Positions 8,484 to 18,040 of a stretch of 64,000 nucleotides of DNA are shown here, piece after piece. This DNA comes from SHZL01 sp031362985 (GTDB taxonomy: Bacteria; Pseudomonadota; Gammaproteobacteria; Xanthomonadales; SZUA-36). Numbering within the stretch: position 1 is the first letter of the stretch; the number at the start of each line of letters is the position of its first letter. Below the pieces are notes generated by a model, which was not told the origin of the DNA, did no database searches, and worked only from the letters and a program-made list of their open reading frames with translations. Position numbers and translations under genes: made by a program. The stretch covers positions 137,226-201,225 of the forward strand of contig JANLTO010000030.1 of the NCBI GenBank assembly GCA_031362985.1. Direction: 5' to 3'.

Positions 8484-10832
8484 ATGGCCACAAGCAACAG
8501 GAACGGCAGTGCAGCTCGAAAAATAAACCAGCCGGTCCCCGGTCGCGGCTGGTCGGGCGGGATATGGCGTCTGCTCTTGTTGGTTTTTGGAGTGTTTCTT
8601 GGCCTCCTGGTGCCCTGGGCCTTGTACCTCGATTACCAGGTTACCTCGGAGTTTGAGGGACGCAAGTGGGATCTGCCCAGCCGGGTCTACGCAAGGCCAC
8701 TGGAACTCTTTCCGGGTGAACGGTTGGCCCGCGCTGACCTGGAACTGGAACTCAAGTTCGCCGGATATCGTTCCAGCCCCGCGGCTGACAAGCCCGGTCG
8801 GTACCATGTCAGCGGCCAGACCATCGATATTTTCCGCCGTTCGTTTCAGTTTCCCGAAGGCACGGAGCCGCCACGCCTGTTGCGAGTGATCCTGGCCGAT
8901 GACAGCGTGGCTGAATTGGTGGATCTCAAGGCTGGACAAGCCATGGATATTGCACGCCTGGACCCGGCCGAGATTGCATCGATTTACCCGCTGCAAAAAG
9001 AAGACCGCACCCTGGTGCGAGCCAGCGAAGTACCCACCCTCCTGCTGACCGGATTGCAGGCAGTTGAGGACCGTCATTTCAAGCAACACCCGGGCGTAGA
9101 CCTCAGCGGTATTTTCCGTGCCCTGCTGGCCAACCTCAAGGCAGGCAGGACGGTGCAAGGAGGCAGTACCCTGACCCAGCAGCTGGTCAAGAACTATTTC
9201 CTGTCCGGCGAACGCAGCGTGGCACGCAAATTAAACGAGGCCATCATGGCCTTGCTGCTTGAGTGGCACTACGAAAAAGTCGATATCCTGGATGCTTACC
9301 TGAATGAAATCTACCTGGGTCAGCAGGGGGACCTGGCGGTGCACGGGTTTGGTCGAGCCAGCGTGTTCTACTTTAATCAGCCGCTGGATCGCCTGGAACC
9401 GCAACACATAGCCTTGCTGGTGGGAATGGTCAGGGGCGCATCCTGGTACAACCCGAGGCGCAATCCTGAGCGCGCGCTGGAGCGGCGCAACCTGGTGCTC
9501 GATGTGTTTGCCGAAACAGGATTGCTTTCCGCTGCAGAAGCCGAGGCGGCCAAGGCCCAAGCCCTGGACGTGACAGAAAATCCGCAGGGCAGTGGCTCCC
9601 AATACCATGCTTTCATTGAACTGGTCCGTGCCCAACTGGCGCAGACCTATCGCGAGTCAGACCTGAAATCGGCAGGCCTGCGAATTTTCACCACGCTGTC
9701 GCCGGTTGAGCAGGAAAAAGCCCAGCGCGCCGTGACTGCAGGCGTGGATCAATTGCACCAAACCGGGCTGCCCGCTGCTTTACAGGGGGCGCTGGTGCTG
9801 GTCGATACCATGAGTGGTGAAATCAGAGCTCTGGTAGGTGATCGCTACCCGGGTCGTGAAGGCTTCAACCGCGCCTTGAACGCACGCCGGCAGGTTGGAT
9901 CCGTGATCAAGCCACTGGTTTACCTGCTGGCGCTGGAACACCCGGAAAGTTACAGCCTCCTGACGCGGATCTCGGATGCACCCGTGGTGCTGAATCAACC
10001 AAATGGCAAACAATGGGTGCCAACAAACTACGATGAAAAATCCCATGGCGAAGTCACGCTGCTGCATGCCTTGACACAATCCTATAACCAGGCCACCGTG
10101 CGACTGGGTCTGCAACTTGGCGTGAACAATCTGTTGCACAAGCTGGAACAGTTCGGCATCTCCGTTCCCATCGATGAGGTGCCTTCAGTTTTTCTTGGTG
10201 CCGTTGAGTTGACGCCCCTGGAGGTTACCCAGATTTACCAGTCCATTGCGGCAGGCGGGTACAGTGTGCCCCTGCGTTCCGTGGTCGCGGTGCAAACAGC
10301 TGACGGTGGTGAACTGGTGCGCTACCCCCTGCGACTGATGCCGCAAACGCAGCGCGAAGCCATTGGCGTTTTGAACTACGCCCTCACCCAGGTGGTCCAG
10401 CAGGGAACAGCAAAAGCCTTGCCCGGATTGCTTGGAAATTCAACCCTGATTGCGGGTAAAACCGGCACCACCAATGATCGCCGGGATAGCTGGTTTGTCG
10501 GATATACTCGAGACCGTCTTGGTGTTACCTGGGTAGGGCTGGATGACAATGGTCCTGCAGGTGTAACCGGCAGTAATGCAGCCATGCGCGTATGGGCAGA
10601 ACTGTTTAAAGACTTGCCGCTGGAGCCGGTGGATTTGCGCATGCCAGACGGCGCTTTTTGGCTTTGGGTAGACGATAAAACGGGAGCATTGACGGCACAG
10701 AACTGCCCGGGTGCAATCGAAGTTCCGTTTGTCAGTGGCTCGGAGCCCACGACAAGCACTAAATGCATGGCTGAGGCAAGTGAAGAAAATGATGAGTCTT
10801 TCTGGAGTAAGTGGATTGATCGAAACCCATAA
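8484..10832 (+). CDS. mrcB: penicillin-binding protein 1B, bifunctional glycosyltransferase/transpeptidase
   Basis: About 782 residues from the ATG at 8484, chosen over one 33 nt upstream because it matches the family's short basic cytoplasmic start. It polymerises lipid II and cross-links stem peptides in the periplasm. There is one N-terminal membrane helix (residues about 20-45), then a UB2H-like region. The GT51 domain has the catalytic EDRHF near residue 194, GGSTLTQQLVKNYFL, and NEIYLGQ near 274. The transpeptidase domain has the S-x-x-K serine at about 472 (SVIK), SYN at about 533 and KTGT at about 659. The next gene overlaps its end and encodes a likely activator lipoprotein. Confidence 0.95.
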   Translation: MATSNRNGSAARKINQPVPGRGWSGGIWRLLLLVFGVFLGLLVPWALYLDYQVTSEFEGRKWDLPSRVYARPLELFPGERLARADLELELKFAGYRSSPAADKPGRYHVSGQTIDIFRRSFQFPEGTEPPRLLRVILADDSVAELVDLKAGQAMDIARLDPAEIASIYPLQKEDRTLVRASEVPTLLLTGLQAVEDRHFKQHPGVDLSGIFRALLANLKAGRTVQGGSTLTQQLVKNYFLSGERSVARKLNEAIMALLLEWHYEKVDILDAYLNEIYLGQQGDLAVHGFGRASVFYFNQPLDRLEPQHIALLVGMVRGASWYNPRRNPERALERRNLVLDVFAETGLLSAAEAEAAKAQALDVTENPQGSGSQYHAFIELVRAQLAQTYRESDLKSAGLRIFTTLSPVEQEKAQRAVTAGVDQLHQTGLPAALQGALVLVDTMSGEIRALVGDRYPGREGFNRALNARRQVGSVIKPLVYLLALEHPESYSLLTRISDAPVVLNQPNGKQWVPTNYDEKSHGEVTLLHALTQSYNQATVRLGLQLGVNNLLHKLEQFGISVPIDEVPSVFLGAVELTPLEVTQIYQSIAAGGYSVPLRSVVAVQTADGGELVRYPLRLMPQTQREAIGVLNYALTQVVQQGTAKALPGLLGNSTLIAGKTGTTNDRRDSWFVGYTRDRLGVTWVGLDDNGPAGVTGSNAAMRVWAELFKDLPLEPVDLRMPDGAFWLWVDDKTGALTAQNCPGAIEVPFVSGSEPTTSTKCMAEASEENDESFWSKWIDRNP

Positions 10833-11409
10833 GGCTGTCCGGGCAAACCGGGGGGTTGCACCAGGATGCAGGCGTAAGCAGTTGCTTCGTGGTCTGCTCG
10901 TGTTGTTGCTGGCAGGCCTGGCAGCCTGCACCGGGCCTGCTCCGGTGCGACCGGAGCCACCGGCAACTGTGCCGGCTGAGACGCAGGATACCCCGGCAGA
11001 GGTACAGGAGCAGGTACGTGAACCGGCACGCCGGGAAAGCGCTGGCGTCCAGGTACATCCTTTGCAGAACCCTGCAGTCAAAGCCATGCTGGCTGAGGCC
11101 GGGCAGGCCGAATCACAAGGCGACTATGACCGCGCGGCCGGTTCGCTGGAACGCGCCATGCGCATACAACCCAGGGATCCCGAAGTGCTCCAGGCCATGG
11201 CGGAAATCCAGCTGCATAAGCAAGACTACGAACAAGCTCTGAATTTCGCCACGCGGTCGTATGATGATGGAGCGCGTGTTGGAGAAATCTGCAGCAGGAA
11301 CTGGCGCACCATTGGTGTTGCACGCGGGCATATGGGCGACAGCAGTGGCGCGGCGCAAGCGGAACTGCGCGCCGGTCAATGCATGAATACCAAGCCAGCC
11401 AGTTACTAG
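10789..11409 (+). CDS. TPR lipoprotein, probable PBP1B activator (LpoP-like)
   Basis: About 206 residues. A hydrophobic segment ends in the lipobox LAAC, with the lipidated Cys near residue 47. A Pro/Glu-rich linker follows, then TPR-type helices (AESQGDYDRAAGSLERAM, LHKQDYEQALNFA). The ATG pair at 10789/10792 lies inside the end of mrcB (44 nt overlap) after a GAGG-like site, which implies translational coupling. In Pseudomonas aeruginosa a TPR lipoprotein encoded beside mrcB, LpoP, activates PBP1B. Position, lipobox and TPR content agree with that, but orthology is inferred here. The 46-residue leader is long, so a later non-ATG start is possible. Confidence 0.7.
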   Translation: MMSLSGVSGLIETHKAVRANRGVAPGCRRKQLLRGLLVLLLAGLAACTGPAPVRPEPPATVPAETQDTPAEVQEQVREPARRESAGVQVHPLQNPAVKAMLAEAGQAESQGDYDRAAGSLERAMRIQPRDPEVLQAMAEIQLHKQDYEQALNFATRSYDDGARVGEICSRNWRTIGVARGHMGDSSGAAQAELRAGQCMNTKPASY

Positions 11410-13361
11410 TGGCCTGTTCTCAAGTGGATCACGCATCCTGGAGTAGTGGCCGGATTCTTGGTTCAGATGGGCCGTTTGTCGGCCTGCTGCAGGGATTTGC
11501 TCCGCGGCACGAGCAGATTCACATGGCCGAGGCGGTGGAGCGCACGCTCGCTGCAAAGGGCACGCTGGTGGTTGAAGCGGGCACCGGTATTGGCAAAACC
11601 CTGGCATACCTCGTGCCGGCCCTGCGTAGTGGCGAACGGGTAATTGTTTCCACGGGAACCAAGACGCTGCAAGACCAATTGTATTTTCGAGACCTGCCCG
11701 TGGTGCAGCAGGCCCTGGGTCTTGAGGTAAATAAGGCACTGCTGAAAGGGCGTAGCAACTACCTGTGCTTGCACCGCATGGATCTGGCAAGGACCGAAGG
11801 GCGACTGCCCAGCCGGGAAGCGGTAAGCGAACTTGAAGCGGTGATTGATTGGTCCGCGCGGACTGTCGATGGCGACCTGTCCATTGCGTCGGTGATCACC
11901 GAAGAAAGTGGCCTGATACCCATGGTTACCTCGACTGCAGAGAACTGCCTCGCCTCGGTATGCCCTCATTTTGACCGCTGTTTTGTTGCTTCAGCCCGGC
12001 GCAAGGCGCAGGACGCAGACATCGTGGTGGTCAACCATCATCTGCTGTTTGCCGACATGGCAATCAAGCAAAGCGGTTTTGGCGAAGTCTTGCCAGGTGC
12101 ATCCGCTTTCATCATCGATGAAGCTCACCAGGCATCTGAAACGGCTACGCAATTTTTCAGCGTCAGCTTGTCAGCAAGGCAGGTTGAAGATCTTTGTCGT
12201 GATTTTATTTCCGAGTGTGGTGAAGTAAGCGGAGCGTTGGGAACCTTGCGCCAGTCATTAGCCGATTGCCTGCAAAAAGTTCGGGAATTGCAAGCGGCGA
12301 TCGCCGAGCATTTGCCGGAACGTGGAACCTGGAACGACATGGTGTGCGTTGCTGCCATCCGCACCGGCTTGCAAGCCATGGATCGGTGCATAGTGGAGCT
12401 GTGCGAAGCGGGTGGGCTGATCGAGGGCCGCTCCCGTGGCATGGACAATTGCATCGAGCGTGCCCGTGGGCTGCAAGCTTGCCTGGACCGCTTTGATGCG
12501 GAACCCACCGCAGCGGAAGTCCGTTGGTTTGAGCGGCGCGGGCGCGGCTTTGCCGTGCATATCACTCCCCTTGAGATATCCACGGCGTTCCAGGCATTTC
12601 GTGCTCAAAGCGAAGCAGCCTGGTTGTTTACTTCGGCCACGCTGGCCATCGGCGAGGATTTTTCTCACTTTACTCGGCAACTGGGTTTACAGGAGGCGCA
12701 AACACTGAAACTCGATTCACCGTTTGATTATCCCAATAATGCCTTGCTGTGGTTCCCGCAGGATTTGCCGGAACCCAAAGACCCTATGTTCGTGGAACGT
12801 CTTTTGGACCTGGCCGTGCCTTTGCTTGAGGCCAGCAAAGGCAGGGCGTTCCTGCTGTTTACCTCGCACCGCTCCCTGCGGCGGGCTGCTGAACTGCTGG
12901 CACAGCGCGTTGAATTCCCCTTGTTTGTACAAGGGGAAAAGCCCCGTAGCCTGCTGCTGGAAGAATTCCGCGTTTCCGGTTCAGGTGTTTTGTTGGGATC
13001 AGCCAGCTTTTGGGAGGGAGTTGATGTCATTGGCGCAGCCTTGACCCTGGTGATCATAGACAAACTGCCCTTTGCTGCTCCGGATGACCCCGTGATCGAG
13101 GCCAGGAGCGAGCAGATGAAGCAAACAGGGGGTAACCCCTTTCTGCAGTTGTTCCTGCCGCAAGCCGTGATTGCGCTGAAACAGGGTGCGGGGCGCTTGA
13201 TACGGGATGTACACGACCGGGGGGCGCTGGTGATCTGTGACCCTCGTATCCGTACCCGATCCTATGGAAGAATCTTCCGGGACAGCCTGCCGCCCATGAA
13301 ACTGGCTGAAAACCAATCCGAAGTGGAGCAATTCCTCAGTGGCACAGTTACTGGCAATTGA
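11409..13361 (+). CDS. yoaA: DinG/YoaA-family ATP-dependent DNA helicase with Fe-S cluster
   Basis: About 650 residues. The GTG at 11409 overlaps the last base of the preceding stop codon; an ATG at 11379 would add 10 residues. This is a superfamily 2 helicase related to XPD. Visible motifs are Walker A EAGTGIGKT (about 55), DEAH in FIIDEAHQ (about 235), and four cysteines between them (SNYLCLH and NCLASVCPHFDRC), which are the usual Fe-S ligands. The C-terminal QGAGRLIRD is motif VI. YoaA helps repair or restart damaged replication forks. tsaB overlaps its 3' end, the same order as in many gammaproteobacteria. Confidence 0.88.
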   Translation: MACSQVDHASWSSGRILGSDGPFVGLLQGFAPRHEQIHMAEAVERTLAAKGTLVVEAGTGIGKTLAYLVPALRSGERVIVSTGTKTLQDQLYFRDLPVVQQALGLEVNKALLKGRSNYLCLHRMDLARTEGRLPSREAVSELEAVIDWSARTVDGDLSIASVITEESGLIPMVTSTAENCLASVCPHFDRCFVASARRKAQDADIVVVNHHLLFADMAIKQSGFGEVLPGASAFIIDEAHQASETATQFFSVSLSARQVEDLCRDFISECGEVSGALGTLRQSLADCLQKVRELQAAIAEHLPERGTWNDMVCVAAIRTGLQAMDRCIVELCEAGGLIEGRSRGMDNCIERARGLQACLDRFDAEPTAAEVRWFERRGRGFAVHITPLEISTAFQAFRAQSEAAWLFTSATLAIGEDFSHFTRQLGLQEAQTLKLDSPFDYPNNALLWFPQDLPEPKDPMFVERLLDLAVPLLEASKGRAFLLFTSHRSLRRAAELLAQRVEFPLFVQGEKPRSLLLEEFRVSGSGVLLGSASFWEGVDVIGAALTLVIIDKLPFAAPDDPVIEARSEQMKQTGGNPFLQLFLPQAVIALKQGAGRLIRDVHDRGALVICDPRIRTRSYGRIFRDSLPPMKLAENQSEVEQFLSGTVTGN

Positions 13362-14043
13362 AACCTCAAGCGAAGCGTGCTCGGTTGCCCTGTCCTGGTC
13401 AGGAGAAATCAGGCAAAGGCATCAGCATGCACCCCTGTTGCACGCTGAGTTGTTGCTGCCGGCCGTGCGCAGCCTGCTGGATGAGGCCGGGGTTAACCTA
13501 AATCAGCTGGATGCAATCGTATTTGGTCGCGGCCCGGGTAGTTTCACCAGCCTGCGTATTGGCATCGGCGTGGTACAGGGCCTGGCATGGGGAGCCGAGC
13601 TTCCCGTGGTGCCGGTGTCATCGTTGGCTACCGTGGCGCAGCAGTTGCTGTGGAATGGTGCAGTGCCGCTGGCGCTTCCCGCACGCATCCTGGTAGCCCT
13701 CGATGCGCGCATGCAGGAAGTCTTTCATTGCACGTACGCAGTCGATGTGGCGGGACGGTTGCAGGAACTTGCGCCGGAAGAGGTCTCCCCGCCTGCCCAG
13801 GTGCACGCGCCAGATCCCGGCTTGACCACGGCTGCTGGCAATGGCTTCGAACGTTATCCCGAGCTGGTCGCGCTGGGTCACACGCTTCGTGGGGTTCACG
13901 CCAGCCTGCTGCCCTCAGCCTCAGCCCTTTTGCCTTTGGCTGAGCTATGGCTGCGCGAGCATGAGCCCTTGTCGGCTGAGCAGGCGCAACCGGTGTATGT
14001 GCGCAACCAGGTGGCGATCAAGTCATTTATGGGAAAGCCCTGA
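13339..14043 (+). CDS. tsaB: tRNA threonylcarbamoyladenosine biosynthesis protein TsaB
   Basis: 234 residues from a GTG that overlaps the helicase gene by 23 nt. TsaB is the non-catalytic partner of TsaD in t6A37 modification of ANN-decoding tRNAs. It starts with the ASKHA fold signature LLAIETSSEACSVAL and has GRGPGSFTSLRIGIGVVQGLA, the most conserved TsaB/YeaZ segment (about residues 58-78). Length is normal. The next gene is convergent, with only 12 nt between the two stop codons. Confidence 0.93.
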   Translation: MAQLLAIETSSEACSVALSWSGEIRQRHQHAPLLHAELLLPAVRSLLDEAGVNLNQLDAIVFGRGPGSFTSLRIGIGVVQGLAWGAELPVVPVSSLATVAQQLLWNGAVPLALPARILVALDARMQEVFHCTYAVDVAGRLQELAPEEVSPPAQVHAPDPGLTTAAGNGFERYPELVALGHTLRGVHASLLPSASALLPLAELWLREHEPLSAEQAQPVYVRNQVAIKSFMGKP

Positions 14044-14055
14044 TCAGAAGCATGC

Positions 14056-16512
14056 TCAGGTCAGCCCGGAGTAGACTGCGCGAAAACGTGCGGCAAGAGC
14101 ACTCCAGTCCATGTCCGCCGCCAGCGCGGCACCCGCATCAGCCAGAGTCCTGCGCTGATCCGGTTGCCGCCACAGCCGGATGATTGCATCGGTCATTTCG
14201 TCCCAGTCGTCGATGACCAGGGCGTGAAGGCCGGGCGCAACGGGTATTCCTTCAATTCCTTTGCTGGTGCTGATGACCGGCAGCCCGGCGGCAAAACAAT
14301 CAACAATCTTCATGCGGGTTCCGCCGCCTTCGGTCAAGGGAATCACAGCGAGGTCAGCCGCCTTCAGCCAAGGCGCAACCCCAATTACGCTGCCGGTGAA
14401 GTGGATGCGCCCATGCGGGCTAACGGGCGGCGGTTCCTTCCCCACGGCCAGCACGTGACAGCGCAGGCCCTTGCGCTCCAGCGCGGGCAGCAGGGTCTCG
14501 GCGAATATCTGGATTGCCTGTCGGTTGGGCGGGTAGGAAAAGGTGCCGTGGTATACCAGCAGTGCTTCATCGTCAGCGATCGCATATTTTGCACGGAGGC
14601 CGGGCGTGGCCGAAAATTTGTATTCTGCAAGGTTTACGCCGTGCCCAATGGTGTGGAGCAGGGCCGGGCGGATGCCGTCGTCCAGCAACTTCTGGCGGTC
14701 ATTGTCAGAGACACACACCACTGCGTCCGACTGCGCACACAAGCTCAGTTCAATTGCTTTCAGATTGTCGTACTGGGCATCTGATAATGCGCCTAATTGT
14801 GCCCGCAACCTTGCGTATTCGATATTGTGTTCAACCAGTACCACCGGGCAGTTGAGTACGTCGCGCGTCTTGATGCAGGGCAGCGCGTACGCTGGAAATT
14901 CAGCTTGCAGGATTCCGGGGCGGATGGTTTTTGCAGCCGCGAGGATGCGCCAGAAAAATCCGCTGTCGGTCATCGGCATGTAGAGAAAGCTATTGCTGTG
15001 CGGCAAATCCTTGGTGTGGTGCAGCAATTTTAGCAAAGGGCCGGGCAGGCTCAGCAGGCGTACCCACCACGGGAAGGTCCGCACCTGAAACTCGCTGTCG
15101 GCGTATTCATACCATTGCTTTTGGTGGTCCGTAACAATACCAACAGGCAAACCGCTGCGAGCCAGGGCACGTGCCGTTTCGACCGTTCGTACTGCAGCGC
15201 CGTGATCCGCAGGAAACAGGTCGCCCCGGGTGACAAACAGCACGCCCTTGCCAGCATTCTTCTGACCAAATACCCGGCCCAGTGCCACCTGTCGCGCCAG
15301 ATTGAACTGGCGCCGCAATCTCTCCCCCAAGGGTGGCACGCCAAGCACCGGCGGAAGGTCGCTGGTGCGTTGCTCGGCAGGCAGGCGCCGGGCGTGAACG
15401 GGAGATTTGAGCCATTCCAACAATGGGCTTGCGGAACGATCCGGGCGCAAGACATCATTGACCAGGCGCAAGGCCGCGGCGGACTTGCGCTGCCATTCCC
15501 CTGGAGCGGCGGTGATGGATGCGAGCATGCCTTCAAGCTCACCAGGCCCGTCCACCAGCCAGCCAGCGTCGTAGGACTCCACCAGGCTTGCGATGGGCAG
15601 GTAGCGGTTGCACAGCAGGGGCAGGCCATGGCGCAGGAATTCCAGTGATCGAAATGACTGGCTGTAGTTGCGCTCAATGTTCCACTCAGCCAGCTCGACG
15701 CCAATATGAGCTTCTGCACAGAGGAATTTGCTGAACTCGGCATAGGGCAGCAGCGCATGGTGTTCGACTGCAACCAGTTCAGGTCCCGCCTCGCCGGCCT
15801 GTGCTGTAGCGGCCTGTGCTGCAGTGGATGGTTCAGCCCACCGGTAGGCGCCACCAAACTGCACTATCCTCACCCGTGGGTGGTTTTTTTCTGCTGCCGC
15901 GGAGAGCGCTGTCAGGTAGTCACGTGAATCCCGCCAGGGCCAGGTCACCCCGCCGGCGACCAATACCCAGGCCGGGTCGCCGGGTGTTGAGGCAGGAGCA
16001 CCCACAACTGCAGCGCCCAGTGGCACGACAACCAGCGGCAGGCTTGTACGCAGATCGAACCCCGCCTCGATCAAGGTATTGATCAACAGGTGACGCTGCA
16101 ACTCATTGCCCACAAGGACCAGGTCGCAGCGCTGCAAAGCGTTGCGTAACCTGCGCAGGTCGGCGCGCACACGCTGCGGGGCCTCGAACAGGGTTTCCAA
16201 CGGCCGTGGCGCAACCATATCCATTACGACCGGCTGCTGCAAATCAAAAGGCAGTAATGCCGCCAGTTCCCAGTAGGCCAGCACAATCACATCAGGTGAG
16301 TGCAACTGAATCAGGGCCTGCAATTCATCGCGGCTGCGGAAACTGCCACGGCTGGAAACCCGTAGCTGTTTGGGACCGGCAAGCCAGACCTGGGTAACTT
16401 CATGTTCCGCCGGTTGTAGAGCCGAAGTCAGTTGCAAAACGCGAATGGCATTGCCGCTGCTCACCTCGCCGGGTTCGAGCGCAGCCTCCTGGGCAATGAG
16501 CAAAATTTTCAT
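14056..16512 (-). CDS. tandem GT4-like glycosyltransferase (two domains)
   Basis: 818 residues. The N-terminal half (about 1-370) is a GT4/GT-B-like unit starting MKILLIAQEAAL, with SFRSLEFLRHGLPLLCNRY in the donor-site position. The C-terminal half (about 410-818) is a second complete unit starting KGVLFVTRGDLFPADHGAAVRTVE, with FTGSVIGVAPWLKAADLAVIPLTEGGGTRMKIVDCFAAGLPVIST (in part: GTRMKIVDCFAAGLPVIST), the usual E/G-rich donor loop. It is probably cytoplasmic and involved in surface glycan synthesis. It starts 47 nt after mgtE on the same strand, so it may be read from the upstream array, although its function is unrelated to mgtE. Substrate unknown. Confidence 0.83.
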   Translation of the reverse strand: MKILLIAQEAALEPGEVSSGNAIRVLQLTSALQPAEHEVTQVWLAGPKQLRVSSRGSFRSRDELQALIQLHSPDVIVLAYWELAALLPFDLQQPVVMDMVAPRPLETLFEAPQRVRADLRRLRNALQRCDLVLVGNELQRHLLINTLIEAGFDLRTSLPLVVVPLGAAVVGAPASTPGDPAWVLVAGGVTWPWRDSRDYLTALSAAAEKNHPRVRIVQFGGAYRWAEPSTAAQAATAQAGEAGPELVAVEHHALLPYAEFSKFLCAEAHIGVELAEWNIERNYSQSFRSLEFLRHGLPLLCNRYLPIASLVESYDAGWLVDGPGELEGMLASITAAPGEWQRKSAAALRLVNDVLRPDRSASPLLEWLKSPVHARRLPAEQRTSDLPPVLGVPPLGERLRRQFNLARQVALGRVFGQKNAGKGVLFVTRGDLFPADHGAAVRTVETARALARSGLPVGIVTDHQKQWYEYADSEFQVRTFPWWVRLLSLPGPLLKLLHHTKDLPHSNSFLYMPMTDSGFFWRILAAAKTIRPGILQAEFPAYALPCIKTRDVLNCPVVLVEHNIEYARLRAQLGALSDAQYDNLKAIELSLCAQSDAVVCVSDNDRQKLLDDGIRPALLHTIGHGVNLAEYKFSATPGLRAKYAIADDEALLVYHGTFSYPPNRQAIQIFAETLLPALERKGLRCHVLAVGKEPPPVSPHGRIHFTGSVIGVAPWLKAADLAVIPLTEGGGTRMKIVDCFAAGLPVISTSKGIEGIPVAPGLHALVIDDWDEMTDAIIRLWRQPDQRRTLADAGAALAADMDWSALAARFRAVYSGLT

Positions 16513-16559
16513 GGGTTCTCGCTCCAGCCTGATTGCGCGGCAAAGGCGTGCAGCCGCAC

Positions 16560-17924
16560 TCAGTGCGTCAGCAGTACGTAGGAAGCCAGTCCAACAAACG
16601 CAAAAATTCCCACGACGTCAGTGACGGTGGTGAGCACTACGCCGCCAGCCAGGGCCGGGTCGATGGACATCCGGCGCAGGACAACAGGTACCAGCGCTCC
16701 AGCCAGGGCGCCCGCCACGAGATTGAGCAGTATGGCAATGGCGATCACTATTCCCAGTTTGATTTGTCCGTACCACAACACGGCAATCGCGCCGACTACT
16801 ATGGCGAAAACCACTCCATTCATGAGGCCAACTGCCAATTCTTTTTTCAACAGTGCAGCGGTGTTGCGGGCACTAACCTGCCCGGTTGCCATGCCCCGCA
16901 CCATCAAGGTAAGGGTCTGGGTTCCGGCGATGCCGCCCATGCTCATCACGATCGGGAACAGGACTGCGGTTGCGACGATTTGCGATAAAGTTGGCTCAAA
17001 CACATAAAGCACGCCGGCCGCCATGAAGGCCGTGACCAGGTTTACCGAAAGCCATAACCAGCGTTTGCGTGCTGACTGCAAAGCGGGAGCAAACATATCG
17101 TCTTCCTCGTCCAGGCCAGCCATGGTGAAGACTGAATGTTCGGCCTCATCCCGGATGACGTCCACCACGTCATCAATGGTGATGGTTCCTACCAACCGTT
17201 GGTTTTCATCGGTCACGGGAGCAGAGATCAGGTCGTGGTGTTCGAACTCGATGGCCACCTGGGTAGCTGGCATGTCGGCCGGGATGGTGCGAATGTCCCC
17301 ATCCATGTGCTCGGCCACGGTCGATGCCGGTTCTCCTGTCAGCAGATCGGAAAGTTTCAGGCTACCGAGATAGCGCCCCGAGCGCTCAACGACGAACAGC
17401 TGGTCGAACACCGCGGGCAATTCACCCCGTGATCGCAGGTAACGCAACACCACGTCGAGGCTGACATCCGGCCGGATGGTGAGCACGTGCGGGTCCATCA
17501 AGCCACCGGCTGAATCTTCCGGGTAGGAAAGTACCCGATCGAGGCGTTCCCGATCCTGCCGGTCCATGCTGTTCAGAACCGTGCAAATCACCGCGTCTGG
17601 AAGATCATCCAGGATATCGGCGAGGTCATCGAGATCCAGGTCATCCACGGCCGCAACGAGTTCGTCCGGCGTCATGTTGCGAATCAGCGTGGTGCGTACT
17701 TCGTCGTTTACCTCGACCAGGACCTCGCCGTCCTGTTGTGGATCAACCAGGTCCCATACCACCAGGCGCTTGGCCAAAGGCAGGGATTCCAACAAGTTGC
17801 CGATTTCTGCCGCGGAAAGACCGCTGAGCAAACGGTTAACCCGCTGCTTGACGCCGGAGTCCAGCGCCGCGGAAAGCGAATCCAGTCGAGTTACGGCTTT
17901 TTCTTCGTGAACCTGTTCGACCAT
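16560..17924 (-). CDS. mgtE: magnesium transporter MgtE
   Basis: 454 residues. MgtE is a Mg2+-gated channel of the inner membrane. The order is classic: an acidic N-terminal domain of helical repeats (about 20-130, with DDLDLDDLADILDDLP), two CBS domains (about 135-260, with HDLISAPVTDENQRLVGTIT), a connecting helix, then five membrane helices (about 290-454) with GIAGTQTLT and TDVVGIFAF, the conserved pore segment. It is the last PTS-array gene before a glycosyltransferase. mgtE behind ptsI is a recurring order in proteobacteria that carry HprK. Confidence 0.93.
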   Translation of the reverse strand: MVEQVHEEKAVTRLDSLSAALDSGVKQRVNRLLSGLSAAEIGNLLESLPLAKRLVVWDLVDPQQDGEVLVEVNDEVRTTLIRNMTPDELVAAVDDLDLDDLADILDDLPDAVICTVLNSMDRQDRERLDRVLSYPEDSAGGLMDPHVLTIRPDVSLDVVLRYLRSRGELPAVFDQLFVVERSGRYLGSLKLSDLLTGEPASTVAEHMDGDIRTIPADMPATQVAIEFEHHDLISAPVTDENQRLVGTITIDDVVDVIRDEAEHSVFTMAGLDEEDDMFAPALQSARKRWLWLSVNLVTAFMAAGVLYVFEPTLSQIVATAVLFPIVMSMGGIAGTQTLTLMVRGMATGQVSARNTAALLKKELAVGLMNGVVFAIVVGAIAVLWYGQIKLGIVIAIAILLNLVAGALAGALVPVVLRRMSIDPALAGGVVLTTVTDVVGIFAFVGLASYVLLTH

Positions 17925-18040
17925 TGCGACCTCACGCCGATCAGTTTTTTTGGCGCCGGGCGGCCCAAGACGAGCATTATAAACGTGTATGCCTTGCCGT
18001 AATGCCTTGCCTGATGGGTAGGACGAAAAAGGGGGGAGGT

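Noticed and set aside
17985..18015. ATGCCTTGCC occurring twice upstream of mgtE
   Set aside because: Only two 10-bp copies; could be chance in GC-rich DNA, and no link to regulation was visible.
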